From NCBI GenBank assembly GCA_019636215.1, contig JAHBXZ010000001.1:381694-445693 (forward strand): DNA of 64,000 nucleotides, written 5' to 3'. The stretch comes from Planctomycetota bacterium (GTDB taxonomy: Bacteria > Planctomycetota > UBA8742 > UBA2392). Made by a program: the position numbers and the translations under genes. The notes beneath the pieces were generated by a model. The model searched no databases, was not told the DNA's origin, and saw only the letters and a list, made by a program, of their open reading frames with translations. Position 1 is the first letter of the stretch. Each line of letters opens with the position of its first letter. Below, piece after piece: positions 32,748 through 42,411 of the stretch.

Positions 32748-34385
32748 ATGTCCCTGCGCGTCAAGATTGCCATCGGTGTGCTGGCTGCCACGGCGGTGCT
32801 GGCTGCGGCGCTGGCGTACCTGGGCCTTGCCGCCAAGCGCGAGCTCGACCGAACCGCCAACAACCAGCGCGACCGCACCGAGCGCGAGTTCATTGAATAC
32901 CGGCGCGAGACCGAAACCAAGTTCGAGCAATACCGCCGCGAGCAGCAGCGCGTTGCCATCAAGGCCGTGGAAGAACTCGTTCTGGCCTGGGTTCGTGACC
33001 TGGCCGGCACGGCCATCGTTGACCTTGGTTTTCGCCTGCGCGACGAAGACAACGGTGTGCGCGAGGCCGCTATCATCACCCGCGAGGCCGACGACACGCT
33101 TTCCATGCGCGTGGAAAAGCCCAAGGGCAGCCGCGCGACGCTGAGCGCGGAAGAGGAAAAGCTGGTGCGCACGGTGTTTGAAACGCGCCAGCACCGGTTT
33201 GACGGCGACGTGCTGTATCACCCTTACTTTGAAGAAGACCGCGACAAGCTGCGCTATGTGCTGCGCCTGCAGTTGCGCGTGCCCACGGTGGCCAGCCCGT
33301 CGGTGGCCGCGCCGGTGCTTTCGCCGCCCGAAAGCGCCGACCTGGGGCCGCTGGCGCTGGTTGGCTTCACCACACTGGCGCTGGCGATGCTGGCGGTGTT
33401 CGTGCTGCTGATGTTCGCGCTGCGCCGGTTTGTGCTGGCGCCGCTGGGCAACGTGCTGTCCGAAAGCGAACGCATTGTCAAAGGCTCCAGCGGCCTGGAA
33501 GTGCGCGGGCTGGTGGCCGGCAAGGGCGGCGACATTGAAACGCTGGTGGCGGCCTTCAACGCGATGTTCGCCGAACTCAAGGATTACCAGTCGGACCTGG
33601 AAGGCAAGGTCAATGAGGCCACCCGCACAATCCAGAAACAGCAGCAGAGCCTGGTGATCGCCCAGCGCCTGGCCGCCACCGGCACCATGGCTGCGGGCCT
33701 GGCGCATGAAGTGAACAACCCGTTGTCGGGCATGCTGAATGCGGCGCGAAGGCTGAAGATGCGCGAAGGCCTGGACGAACGCGCCCGCGATTACATTGAA
33801 CTGATTGAAGAAGGCCTGGGCCGCATTGAAGGCCTGATGAAGCAGATTCTGGATTTCTCGCGCCGCCGCGACATGAAGCCCGAGAGGTTCTATCCCGATT
33901 CACCGCTGAAGCGCAGCCTGCCGCTGGTGCGTCACCGCATGGAAAAGCGCAAGCTGAAGCTGGAAGAAGACGTGGCGCCCAACCTGCCGCAGGTGTTCGG
34001 CAACGAAGAAGAAATCAGCCAGGTGCTGATGAACCTGCTGATCAACGCCAGCGACGCCGCACCCGAGGCCGGGGAAGTCCGCATCAGCATCACGGCCGGG
34101 CCCGACGGTGGGGTAACTTACTCTGTGGAAGACAGCGGCACTGGTGTGCCCGAAGAAATCAAGGACCGCATCTTTGACCCGTTCTTCACCACCAAGGAAC
34201 CCGGCAAGGGCACCGGCCTTGGCCTGAGCATCGTGCACACGATTGTCGACAACCACGGCGGCAAGATCAGCATTGAACGCAGTACGCGGCTGGGCGGGGC
34301 AAAGTTCGTGGTCAACCTGCCGCCGGCGGAAAAGCGCGACAGCACCCGCCGCATCCAGGCCCCGCGCGAGGCCGAGGCCACCTGA
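32748..34385 (+). CDS. Membrane sensor histidine kinase
   Basis: A 545-residue sensor kinase with N-terminal helix (VKIAIGVLAATAVLAAALAYL), an extracytoplasmic sensor of about 170 residues, a second helix (LALVGFTTLALAMLAVFVLLMFAL split across about 210-235), and a HAMP-like region. Kinase boxes seen are the H box GLAHEVNNPLSGM, the N box NLLINASDAAPE, G1 EDSGTGVP and G2 GKGTGLGLSIVH. No receiver or response regulator gene adjoins, so its partner is elsewhere. Start at 32,748; upstream in-frame sequence is promoter-like and non-coding. Confidence 0.9.
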   Translation: MSLRVKIAIGVLAATAVLAAALAYLGLAAKRELDRTANNQRDRTEREFIEYRRETETKFEQYRREQQRVAIKAVEELVLAWVRDLAGTAIVDLGFRLRDEDNGVREAAIITREADDTLSMRVEKPKGSRATLSAEEEKLVRTVFETRQHRFDGDVLYHPYFEEDRDKLRYVLRLQLRVPTVASPSVAAPVLSPPESADLGPLALVGFTTLALAMLAVFVLLMFALRRFVLAPLGNVLSESERIVKGSSGLEVRGLVAGKGGDIETLVAAFNAMFAELKDYQSDLEGKVNEATRTIQKQQQSLVIAQRLAATGTMAAGLAHEVNNPLSGMLNAARRLKMREGLDERARDYIELIEEGLGRIEGLMKQILDFSRRRDMKPERFYPDSPLKRSLPLVRHRMEKRKLKLEEDVAPNLPQVFGNEEEISQVLMNLLINASDAAPEAGEVRISITAGPDGGVTYSVEDSGTGVPEEIKDRIFDPFFTTKEPGKGTGLGLSIVHTIVDNHGGKISIERSTRLGGAKFVVNLPPAEKRDSTRRIQAPREAEAT

Positions 34386-34461
34386 CCCCGGGCGCAATTC
34401 CGCGAACCACATCGGCCGCTGCAGTATCTATACTGGCCGCCCTTTCGATCCTGGGGGTTCC

Positions 34462-36606
34462 ATGCCGGACAGCATTGCCTGCGAAAGCCGCATTACGCAC
34501 GTCGTGGTTTATGCCCGCGGCGCGCTGGTCACCCGCGAAGTAACCCTGCCCGTGGGCGTGCCCGCCGAGCCCGCCGTGCTGACCATCCCCGGCGTTTCGG
34601 CACTGGCCGAACCCGGCAGCCTGCGCGCCTGGGCCGACGGCGAACGCCGCATCACCGGTTTGCGCGCGGTGCTGGCCTGGGTGCAGGCCGCGCCCGGGGC
34701 CGCCCCGGACCACGAGGCCCAGCTGAAGATCCAGCGTGAACTGCGCCGCGCCCAGCAGCGCCGCGACCGGCTGCAGCACCTGCGCGACATGCTGGAAGGG
34801 GCCGGCCTGAACACCGACCTTGTGCCCGACAGCGACGACGATGATTCGGCCCATGTTGTGGACATCCTGGCCCGCACCAACGCGGCGCTGCGCGTGGCGC
34901 GTGACTTTGACGCGCGCATCGCGGCGTTCGACGCCGGCATCGAAAAACTGAACGAAGAAGAAAAACGCCTGAACGCCGAATTCCGCCTCCTGTCGCCGAT
35001 CACGCCGCCGCAGCCGGGCAATCTGCCCACGCGCGAAGTACTGGTGACGCTGGCGCCCGGCAGCGACCAGTTGCGCGCACTGCGCATTACCTACAGCGTG
35101 CCCGCCGCGCGCTGGTGGCCCGCCTATTGCGCGCGTCTTAGTGAAGGCGGCACCCGCGCCGAGCTTGCCCTGGAGGCATTCGTGGCCCAGGACACGCTGG
35201 AGGACTGGAAGGGCGCCCGTGTTGCCCTGTGCACAGCCGACATGCGCCAGGAAGTGAACCTGCCCGAGCTTCCTTCTTTGCGCCTGGGCCGCGCCCAGCC
35301 GCCCCGGCGCACCGGCTTTCGGGAGCCGCCACAGGGCCTGGACGCCTTGTTTGCGGGCTATGACCGCGACTTTCCGGGCACTGTGGTGGCCGCCGAGCCG
35401 CGCCCGGTGACGCGCCCGCAGCCTTCGCCTGCGGATTACCCGCGCGCCGAAGCCCCCGAGATGCTGCTGGAATCGCGGCAGGAGATTTCGGCCAAGTCCA
35501 TGCCGGCATCAGCGCCCATGGCCTCGTATGCCGCGCCGCCGGCGCCGCAGAAAGAGCGCATGGACAACAGCCGGCAAAGGTCCAAGAAGTCCGGTGCCCC
35601 GCCGCGTGGCCGTGCGTCCGCGCGCGACGAGGAAGTGGCCGGGGATTACGACGACGAAAGCTACGCCGAGTCATCGTCCATTGAGGGCGGTGGTGGCGGC
35701 GCCTTGGGCCGGGCCGCCATGGCAGATATGGCACCTGAAGAAGACAGCGGCGGCGGCCCGGGCAGCGGCGTGGGCCCCGGCAGTGACGCCGCCCAGTGGC
35801 TGGATTTCGACGGGCTTGAACTTGGCCAGAGTAACAGCACCAACCGCGGCCGGCTGGGCCATCGCGGTGGCGATCACTTTGACGGCCTGCACCAGCACGT
35901 GGAATCCATCGAGTACCTGGCCTGGCCGGACGGAACCGCTGACCCGCGCGATACCCGCGGCATGTTTGACCACCAGTTTGAGGCCGAGGGCGGCGTGGAC
36001 ATACCCTCGGGCGGGCAGGCCCAGCGCATCCGTCTGCTGGTGCGGCCGGCCAAGGCGCGCATGCGCCTGGTGTGTGTGCCGCTGGGTGACGAACGCGTAT
36101 TCCGCGAGGTAGAGCTGATTAACCCCCTGGACGCCCCACTGCTGCCCGGGCCCGTGGATGTGTTCATGGACGGCGCGCTGGTGATCACTTCGGGCATCCA
36201 GGCCGTGGACCGCGGTGGCGCGATCCGCGTCGGGCTGGGCGAAGAACAGCGTGTGCGCGTGGCCCGCAACGTGCGCGTGAAAGAAGAAAGCAAGGGCCTG
36301 ATGGGCGGCAAGACGATTGTGGATCACACCGTGACGCTGGAGGCCGCAAGTTCACTGGCGGGCGAAGTCGAGGTGGAAGTTGTGGATCGCCTGCCCGTCA
36401 CCGACGACAAAGACATTGAGGTCGCCCTGACCCGCAGCGAACCCAAGCCCGAAAAGTACGACCAGTCCGACCGCCACAGCCACGTACGCGGCGGCCTGAA
36501 GTGGAAGCTCAAGCTGCCCGCCGGCGGCAAGCAGAAGGCCGAATACGAATACCGCATCACACTGGCATCGGATCACGAGATTGTCGGAGGCAACCGCCGT
36601 GAGTAA
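34462..36606 (+). CDS. MuiA-type DUF4139/DUF4140 protein, first of two
   Basis: A 714-residue protein. The N-terminal DUF4140-like domain (ITHVVVYARGALVTREVTL) is followed by a coiled coil (about residues 90-180), a DUF4139 core, a long Pro/Gly/Ser low-complexity insert (about 310-440) and a C-terminal DUF4139 continuation (LMGGKTIVDHTVTLEA). The family includes the mucoidy inhibitor MuiA; its biochemical role is unknown. GGGGG precedes ATG at 34,462. It overlaps the next paralogue by eight bases, so both are co-translated. Confidence 0.82.
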   Translation: MPDSIACESRITHVVVYARGALVTREVTLPVGVPAEPAVLTIPGVSALAEPGSLRAWADGERRITGLRAVLAWVQAAPGAAPDHEAQLKIQRELRRAQQRRDRLQHLRDMLEGAGLNTDLVPDSDDDDSAHVVDILARTNAALRVARDFDARIAAFDAGIEKLNEEEKRLNAEFRLLSPITPPQPGNLPTREVLVTLAPGSDQLRALRITYSVPAARWWPAYCARLSEGGTRAELALEAFVAQDTLEDWKGARVALCTADMRQEVNLPELPSLRLGRAQPPRRTGFREPPQGLDALFAGYDRDFPGTVVAAEPRPVTRPQPSPADYPRAEAPEMLLESRQEISAKSMPASAPMASYAAPPAPQKERMDNSRQRSKKSGAPPRGRASARDEEVAGDYDDESYAESSSIEGGGGGALGRAAMADMAPEEDSGGGPGSGVGPGSDAAQWLDFDGLELGQSNSTNRGRLGHRGGDHFDGLHQHVESIEYLAWPDGTADPRDTRGMFDHQFEAEGGVDIPSGGQAQRIRLLVRPAKARMRLVCVPLGDERVFREVELINPLDAPLLPGPVDVFMDGALVITSGIQAVDRGGAIRVGLGEEQRVRVARNVRVKEESKGLMGGKTIVDHTVTLEAASSLAGEVEVEVVDRLPVTDDKDIEVALTRSEPKPEKYDQSDRHSHVRGGLKWKLKLPAGGKQKAEYEYRITLASDHEIVGGNRRE

Positions 36607-38152
36607 CCCTGTGGAAAGCAAGGCCGTGTCTGTCACGTTCTTTGAAGACCGCGCCGAGGTCACGCGCCGCGCCGGCACGCCGGTGGGCGAAGGCCGCCAC
36701 TGGGTGCGCGTGGCGGGGCCGACCATTTACCTGGATGACCGCAGCGTGCAGGCCCGCGTGGCTCGCGGCAGCGCCAGGGTGCTGGCCGCGCGCGTGGTGC
36801 GCCAGTTGCGACACATCCCGCGCGAGAACGATGCCCGGCTGGAGGAACTGCGCCAGCGGCTGGAGAAGCTGCAAGGGCGCGAGCAGGAAATCCAGCGCAA
36901 CCAGAACCGCAGCGGCCAGCGCCGGGCCCAGGTAGACGGCATGCTGAACAGCGTGGTCAGCAACCTGGCCGCCGTGCCGGATTTCAGCAAGGTCGGCGCC
37001 GACGCCTGGCAGGCGGCGCTGGAGGCATTGCTGAAAGAGGACGAGCAGGAGTTCGAGCGCGGGATGGCGCTGATGTTTGATTATGAAGACGCCCGGCGCG
37101 ACAGCACCAACATCCGCGGCCAATTGCAGTTCGGCGCGGGCACCAGCGCGCTGTTTGAGTGCTTCATCGAGGTCCAGCTGGAAAGCGCCACGGCCGATGA
37201 TGTCGAGCTTGAGGTCGTCTACCGCACGCCCTGCGCGCTGTGGCGGCCGGAGCACCTGGCCACACTCCATGCCGACGCCAAGAACCCGGCGGCCGGCGAA
37301 GTTGTGATCACCAGCTGGGGCACGGTGTGGCAGCGGACCAGTGAGGACTGGATGGACGTCGCCGTGCGCTTCAGCACCGCGCGCCCGGCCCAGATTGCCG
37401 AGCCGCCGCTGGTTGCCGACGACTACCTGCAGCGCCGCAAAAAGACCGCCGAGGAAAAGAAAAAGGTCGTCGTTGAAGTGCGCGAGGAAACCATTGCTGA
37501 CACCGGCGGTGCGCGCCAGGCCCCGCAGATGCCCGGCGTGGATGACGGCGGCGTGCCCCTGGAGTTCGCCCCCAAGGGACGGTTTGACATTCCCAGCAAC
37601 GGCCAGCCCACCCGCGTCGAGATCGGCAGCACACGCATGGCGGCCAGTGTCGCCCGCGTGCTGATGCCCGAGCGCACGGCGCTGGTTCACCTGAAGGCCA
37701 GGGCCACCTGGCCCGGGCCGCACCCGCTGCTGGCCGGGCCACTGCGCGTGGCGCGGGGCAGTTCCCTGGTGGGACGCGCGCGCACAGGGTTTGTAGGCGC
37801 CGGCGAGAGCTTTGACATCGGCTTTGGCGCCGACGACGGCCTGCGCTGCAAGCGCAACGTTTACGAGGAACGCGAACAGGCCGCGATCACCGGCACCCAG
37901 ACCATCAAGCGCACCGTCACGCTGTACCTGAGCAACCTTGCCGGCGAGGCGCGCGCCGCCGAACTGACCGAACGCGTGCCCGTCAGCGAAATTGAGGGCC
38001 TGGAAATCAAACTGACCGATGCCGCAGGATGGCAGCCTGACCCCAAGGACGGTTACCTGAAACGCCAGGTCAGTGTGCAGCCCCGCGCCAACGACTCGCT
38101 GATCTTCAAGTACGAGATCAAGGCGGCGCGCAACGTGCAGTTGCCCTTCTGA
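36599..38152 (+). CDS. DUF4139-type protein, second tandem paralogue
   Basis: A 517-residue paralogue of the preceding product, without the long low-complexity insert. The same plan is seen: a start strand (VSVTFFEDRAEVTRRAG), a coiled coil (RQRLEKLQGREQEIQRN), a beta-rich core and a C-terminal IKRTVTLYLSN region. I chose GTG at 36,599 with CGGAGG eight bases upstream. It overlaps the first gene. The two proteins may form a hetero-oligomer. No catalytic motif. Confidence 0.8.
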   Translation: MSNPVESKAVSVTFFEDRAEVTRRAGTPVGEGRHWVRVAGPTIYLDDRSVQARVARGSARVLAARVVRQLRHIPRENDARLEELRQRLEKLQGREQEIQRNQNRSGQRRAQVDGMLNSVVSNLAAVPDFSKVGADAWQAALEALLKEDEQEFERGMALMFDYEDARRDSTNIRGQLQFGAGTSALFECFIEVQLESATADDVELEVVYRTPCALWRPEHLATLHADAKNPAAGEVVITSWGTVWQRTSEDWMDVAVRFSTARPAQIAEPPLVADDYLQRRKKTAEEKKKVVVEVREETIADTGGARQAPQMPGVDDGGVPLEFAPKGRFDIPSNGQPTRVEIGSTRMAASVARVLMPERTALVHLKARATWPGPHPLLAGPLRVARGSSLVGRARTGFVGAGESFDIGFGADDGLRCKRNVYEEREQAAITGTQTIKRTVTLYLSNLAGEARAAELTERVPVSEIEGLEIKLTDAAGWQPDPKDGYLKRQVSVQPRANDSLIFKYEIKAARNVQLPF

Positions 38153-38257
38153 CCGCGCTGCGGGCACAGTACGTCGCGGCCGGATTGCGCCGATCGTGCT
38201 TGCATTGCGGGGCGCGTCCGATTACATGCCATTGGTCACTGGGCTACAGGAGCAATC

Positions 38258-39997
38258 ATGGTGCGGATTCTGGCGTTGCTTTGGCTGGTTGCCGGCGCGT
38301 GCTGCCTTTTCGGGCAGCCCACACAACCCACGATCATCTGGGACCCCAGCCCCAACTACAACTCGCGTGGCGGCGTCACGATTGACAGCATCGTGATCCA
38401 CACCACCGAGGGCAGCTACAGCGGCGCGGTAAGCTGGCTCAAGAATCCCTCCAGTGGAGCCAGCGCGCACTACGTGATCAAGGAAAACGGCACCGAGATC
38501 AAGCAGCTTGTGGCCGACAGCAACCGGGCCTGGCACGCGACCTACTACAACAGCCGCAGCATCGGCATTGAGTGCGCAGGGTACGCCGGCCAGGCCAGCA
38601 CCTGGACCCAGGGCATCCTGCCTGCGCTGTATGATCTTGTGGCGTGGCTGTGCTACACCCACGGCGTTGCGGCCGTGCATCCACCCGGCCAGGCCACCAG
38701 CCAGTCGCAGCAGGACTTCAACAGCCCCGGACTGGTGGGGCATTATCAGGTTCAGCCCTGGAACCGCACCGACCCAGGCCCGCACTTTGACTGGAACGCG
38801 CTGGTCACAGAGGTCAACAACCGCCTGGGCACCGGCAGCAGCAACGACCGCATTGTCGACAACGTCGACCCCGGTTTTTCCGTGGTCAGCGGAAGCTGGA
38901 GCACCGGCACCAGCGCCGCAGGCAAGTATGGGGCTGACTATCGCTTTGCCGGCAACACGACAGGCGGCGCTCCCACAGCCGTGGCCGAATGGCGACCCAA
39001 CCTGCCCACCGGCGGCGACTATGAAGTCGCGGTGTACTACCCCGCCGGCACCAACCGCGCCGACAACGCGCCGTTTACAGTGACCCACGCCAACGGCACT
39101 TCTACCGTGCCGGTGAACCAGCAGATCAACGGCGGGGCCTGGGTGGTGCTCGGCACCTACCCGTTCTTCAGTGGCACTTCAGGCCATGTGCGGCTGGGCA
39201 ACAACTGCAACCCCAGCGTGGTGCTGGCCGACGCCGTGCGCTTTCGGTCGATCACCATTGCGCCCCCGGCACCGGCACCGACAGGCTTGACGGCCACCGC
39301 GCTGAACGCCACGGACATCCAGTTCAACTGGAACTGGTCGGCCTATGCCGACGGCTACTTTGTCGATATCGCCCAAAGCGCGGCGGACCTCACGGCCATG
39401 ACCGGCACGTTCCAGGGCGCGGGCGTGGGCCGCGTGAACACGTTCACCTGGCAAGGCCTGACACCGGGGGCGACATACTACTGGCGGGTGTGGGCCTACA
39501 ATGTGGCAGGCGGCAACCACGGTTACCCGACACCGGCCAGCATTACGCTGTCGGCGGGCAGTCCGCCCACGGCACCGACCGGCCTGGTGGCCACGGTGCT
39601 GGGCGACCATGAGCTGCGCTTCACCTGGACGGCGGCCACCGGCCAGACCGGATACTGGCTGGACATCGCCCAGAGTGCCGCCGACCTCACGGCCGGGCCG
39701 GGCGCGCCGACGTTCCAGAACGTGCAGCTTGCCGCGGGCGCAACCAGCTACGACTGGACTGGCCTGCAGGACAACACGACATACTACTGGCGGCTGTTTG
39801 CCTACAACGCCAACGGGGGCGTTCACGCATACCCGGCCGTTTCCGGCGTGATGACCACCGGCGCAAGCCACAGCCATGACCTGCCCACCGGCGGCGGCAA
39901 GAAGAAGGACGACTCCGGCTGCACCGCCGCCGGGGCGGGCGCGCTGCCCCTGGTTGCGCTTCTTGCGCCGCTCTGGCGGCGCAGGCGCAGGCATTGA
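38258..39997 (+). CDS. Exported N-acetylmuramoyl-L-alanine amidase with FN3 domains and C-terminal anchor
   Basis: A 579-residue protein. A signal peptide leads into an amidase_2 domain (about 20-200) with metal-ligand His residues in IVIHTTEG, WHATYYNSRSIGIE and the zinc-site PGPHFDW. A golvesin-like beta domain (about 210-330) and two FN3 repeats follow (WQGLTPGATYYWRVWAYN and WTGLQDNTTYYWRLFAYN). The tail is GGGKKKDDSGCTAAG, a hydrophobic helix and RRRRR, a variant of the Cys tail on other exported proteins here. It should cleave peptidoglycan or act on walls of other cells. No lysis-partner gene adjoins. Confidence 0.88.
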   Translation: MVRILALLWLVAGACCLFGQPTQPTIIWDPSPNYNSRGGVTIDSIVIHTTEGSYSGAVSWLKNPSSGASAHYVIKENGTEIKQLVADSNRAWHATYYNSRSIGIECAGYAGQASTWTQGILPALYDLVAWLCYTHGVAAVHPPGQATSQSQQDFNSPGLVGHYQVQPWNRTDPGPHFDWNALVTEVNNRLGTGSSNDRIVDNVDPGFSVVSGSWSTGTSAAGKYGADYRFAGNTTGGAPTAVAEWRPNLPTGGDYEVAVYYPAGTNRADNAPFTVTHANGTSTVPVNQQINGGAWVVLGTYPFFSGTSGHVRLGNNCNPSVVLADAVRFRSITIAPPAPAPTGLTATALNATDIQFNWNWSAYADGYFVDIAQSAADLTAMTGTFQGAGVGRVNTFTWQGLTPGATYYWRVWAYNVAGGNHGYPTPASITLSAGSPPTAPTGLVATVLGDHELRFTWTAATGQTGYWLDIAQSAADLTAGPGAPTFQNVQLAAGATSYDWTGLQDNTTYYWRLFAYNANGGVHAYPAVSGVMTTGASHSHDLPTGGGKKKDDSGCTAAGAGALPLVALLAPLWRRRRRH

Positions 39998-40003
39998 ACG
40001 CAA

Positions 40004-40028
40004 AAGGCCGGGCCATTGGCCCGGCCTT
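40004..40028. terminator. Bidirectional hairpin between the amidase gene and hpnH
   Basis: The perfect inverted repeat AAGGCCGGGCC-att-GGCCCGGCCTT lies between two convergent genes. It has A- and T-rich flanks and would serve both strands. Confidence 0.7.
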
Positions 40029-40046
40029 GCGGTTCCGTCGTGGCTT

Positions 40047-41456
40047 CTACAGCGGTTCTGAGTAAATGCCGATGGCTTCGACCTTCTCGCCGGCGGCGCG
40101 GGCCGCCTTGGCGTCGTTGTACTTCTTGACCCAGGCCTCCCAGCCCTTGCCGTCGGCAAAGTCGCGGCCGGTGCGCTGGACGGAAACGATCTCGGCGCGC
40201 TTCAATGCGGCCACGCCGGCTTCCTTGCTGGGGAAGTACTCAACCAGGTCGGCCGTCACATTGAACAGGTAGCCCTCATGGGTGCGGCCGTCGCGGGTGG
40301 TGACGATCACGTCGCCGCGGTAGTCCACGGCTTCGCGCAGGTCGCGGTCAAGCTCGGCCTCGGTGGCGTGGCCCTCACCTGTGCTGGCAAATCGCGTGAC
40401 AGCGGGCGGAGTGATGTTCGGGCCGGCCTCGCTGTCGGGTACGCCGGCAAAGGTGGCCTGCACCGTCTTGATGAAGCCGCGCAGGCTGTTGAATGTTTCG
40501 TGCACGGCCGTGGGCTCGTACCCGCAGTGCACCATGCAGTTCTGGCACTTGGGGTTGCCGCTTGCGCGGCCGTAGTTTTCCCAGTTGGTGGTTCGCACCA
40601 GTTCCGCAAAGCTGGGGGCGTAGCCTTCCTGCAGCAGATAGCAGGGGCGCTGCCAGCCGAACAGCGTGTAGCACGGGTTGCCCCAGGGCGTGCACTCCAG
40701 GTGCAGCTTGCCCATCAGGAACTGCATGAACAGCGGGCTCTGGTTGAACTCCCAGTGCTTCTTGGGGTTCTGCAGCAGGCCGCGGAACAGCTTGTAGGTG
40801 TTCTCACGGCTCAGAAAGCCGTGCTGGTCGGGGGCCTTCTGGTAACTGTAGCCGGGGCTGACGGTCATGGCCTCTACGCCAAGCGCCATCATTTCGTCAA
40901 AGAACGCGCGGGTGCGCCCAACGTCGGCGTGGTTGAACAGGGTGGTGTTGGTGGTGACGCGGTGGCCCAGGCTGACGGCCAGCTTGATCGCCTCGTAGGC
41001 CTTGTCGTAGGTGCCCTCGCGGCACACGGCGAAATCGTGGGCGTCGCGGTCGCCGTCCATGTGGACGCTGAAAGTCAGGAACTTGCTGGGTTCAAACACC
41101 CCTTCTTCCAGGCGCTGCTTGAGCAGCAGTGCGTTGGTGCACAGGTAGATGTACTTCTTGCGTTTGACCAGTTCGCGCACCAGCTCGCCGATGTGGGTGT
41201 ACATCATCGGTTCGCCGCCGGGGATGCTGACAATCGGGGCGCCGCATTCGTCCACGGCGGCCAACGCGTCGGCAACGGCCATTTCCTTTTTCAGGATATG
41301 GGCGGGGTACTGGATCTTGCCGCAGCCGGCGCAGGCCAGGTTGCAGCGCAGCAGGGGCTCCAGCATCAGCACCGTTGCGTAATGCTTGCGGCGCAGTACG
41401 CGCTGCTTGATGACGTAACTGGCGACAGCCCACATCTGGGAAACGGGAACGGCCAT
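40047..41456 (-). CDS. hpnH: Adenosyl-hopene transferase HpnH with C-terminal extension
   Basis: A 469-residue radical SAM enzyme that joins an adenosyl group to diploptene, the first step of extended hopanoids. The cluster motif is CNLACAGC near residue 38. Further HpnH-typical blocks are MLEPLLRCNL, SIPGGEPMMY, FLTFSVHMDGD, GYSYQKAPDQ and CQNCMVHCGYEPTA. After about residue 360 there is an extra roughly 110-residue domain (VTTRDGRTHEGYLFNV) not usual for the family. An HpnG-like gene is 3.5 kb away on the other strand; no squalene-hopene cyclase is in the window. Confidence 0.9.
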   Translation of the reverse strand: MAVPVSQMWAVASYVIKQRVLRRKHYATVLMLEPLLRCNLACAGCGKIQYPAHILKKEMAVADALAAVDECGAPIVSIPGGEPMMYTHIGELVRELVKRKKYIYLCTNALLLKQRLEEGVFEPSKFLTFSVHMDGDRDAHDFAVCREGTYDKAYEAIKLAVSLGHRVTTNTTLFNHADVGRTRAFFDEMMALGVEAMTVSPGYSYQKAPDQHGFLSRENTYKLFRGLLQNPKKHWEFNQSPLFMQFLMGKLHLECTPWGNPCYTLFGWQRPCYLLQEGYAPSFAELVRTTNWENYGRASGNPKCQNCMVHCGYEPTAVHETFNSLRGFIKTVQATFAGVPDSEAGPNITPPAVTRFASTGEGHATEAELDRDLREAVDYRGDVIVTTRDGRTHEGYLFNVTADLVEYFPSKEAGVAALKRAEIVSVQRTGRDFADGKGWEAWVKKYNDAKAARAAGEKVEAIGIYSEPL

Positions 41457-41508
41457 GGGGATTCCTGTGAATCGACGCGGCCCGAGTGTATTGGGTGGTG
41501 ATGGAAGG

Positions 41509-42168
41509 TCAATCCGGGGACGCGGGGCCGGCAGCGGCTTTGAGTTTGCGCAGCATCGAAAGCGGCGCGTCTACCAGTGCAATGTGCCCCAGCGCATCTT
41601 CCAGCATGCGGTCCACATAGCCTTTGTCCTGCAATTCGGTCAGGCCCAGCTGGTTGCACAGGTTCATCATCACGCCCTGGCTCATGATGAACCAGGCGGT
41701 TTCCTCGGCGTCTACGGCTTTGTGGACTTCGCCTTGTTTCTGGGCGCGGGAGATCAGGTCGGTGAAGTACTTGTTGTAGGAAAGATAGTTTTCGCGCAGC
41801 ACCTGCTTCACGCGGGGCATTTCACTGGTGGCCAGCGCGCGCAGGTGCAGGCGGAAGTAGGGCTCGTTGTCGCGCATGATCTCGCCGTGGGCGCGAATGA
41901 CGGCGATAAGTTTCAGCAAGGGTGTGGGCACGCGGGCTTCCAGCGCGGCATAGTGCTCGAGAGTCATTTCCCGCGCGCGGCGCAAAACCGCCACATAGAG
42001 GTCGAGCTTGGTCTTGAAGTGCTGGTAGATCACGGGCTCGGTCACGCCCGCGGATTTGGCCAGTTCGGCCGTGGTGACCTGGTCATAGCTGGATTTGGCA
42101 AACAAACGCGCCGCAGCGTCCATCAACTGGACGCGGCGGTCATCTTTGCTCATGCGTTTGCGTGCCAT
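41509..42168 (-). CDS. TetR family transcriptional regulator
   Basis: A 219-residue protein. The N-terminal TetR helix-turn-helix reads DAAARLFAKSSYDQVTTAE and VTEPVIYQHFKTKLDLY. The C-terminal ligand domain resembles the regulator group controlling membrane or fatty-acid genes. I chose ATG at 42,168. It is upstream of hpnH in the same orientation, 52 bases away, so it may regulate hopanoid genes, which is inference from position. The upstream interval holds the REP-like repeats. Confidence 0.88.
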   Translation of the reverse strand: MARKRMSKDDRRVQLMDAAARLFAKSSYDQVTTAELAKSAGVTEPVIYQHFKTKLDLYVAVLRRAREMTLEHYAALEARVPTPLLKLIAVIRAHGEIMRDNEPYFRLHLRALATSEMPRVKQVLRENYLSYNKYFTDLISRAQKQGEVHKAVDAEETAWFIMSQGVMMNLCNQLGLTELQDKGYVDRMLEDALGHIALVDAPLSMLRKLKAAAGPASPD

Positions 42169-42221
42169 AGGCCCCCGATTTGTCGCAGCCACAGGGTATA
42201 GTATCGCAGCAAGCAGGGGAA

Positions 42222-42411
42222 CAGGAGCCCGAAGGTCGGGCGAGGAATGCCTGCGGTTTCAGCCCGGAGCGGAAGCGACGGGGCAGTTGCAGTAAGCAGG
42301 AGCCCGAAGCGCCAGCGAGGGAGGGCAGTGGCTGGTGAACAAGAGCCCGAAGCGCAAGCGAGAAATGGGCAGTGGCAGGCAAACAAGAGCCCGAAGCGCA
42401 AGCGAGGAATG
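42222..42411. repeat. Four copies of a REP-like repeat
   Basis: The unit (G/C)A(A/G)GAGCCCGAAGCGCAAGCGAG(G)AATG occurs near 42,222, 42,296, 42,339 and 42,382 with increasing similarity to the consensus. All lie between the TetR gene and the nuclease-like gene. The spacing is uneven (43-74 bases). Confidence 0.65.

Noticed and set aside
42222..42411. CRISPR array
   Set aside because: Only four imperfect copies with unequal spacing, no leader and no cas genes; it is REP-like.
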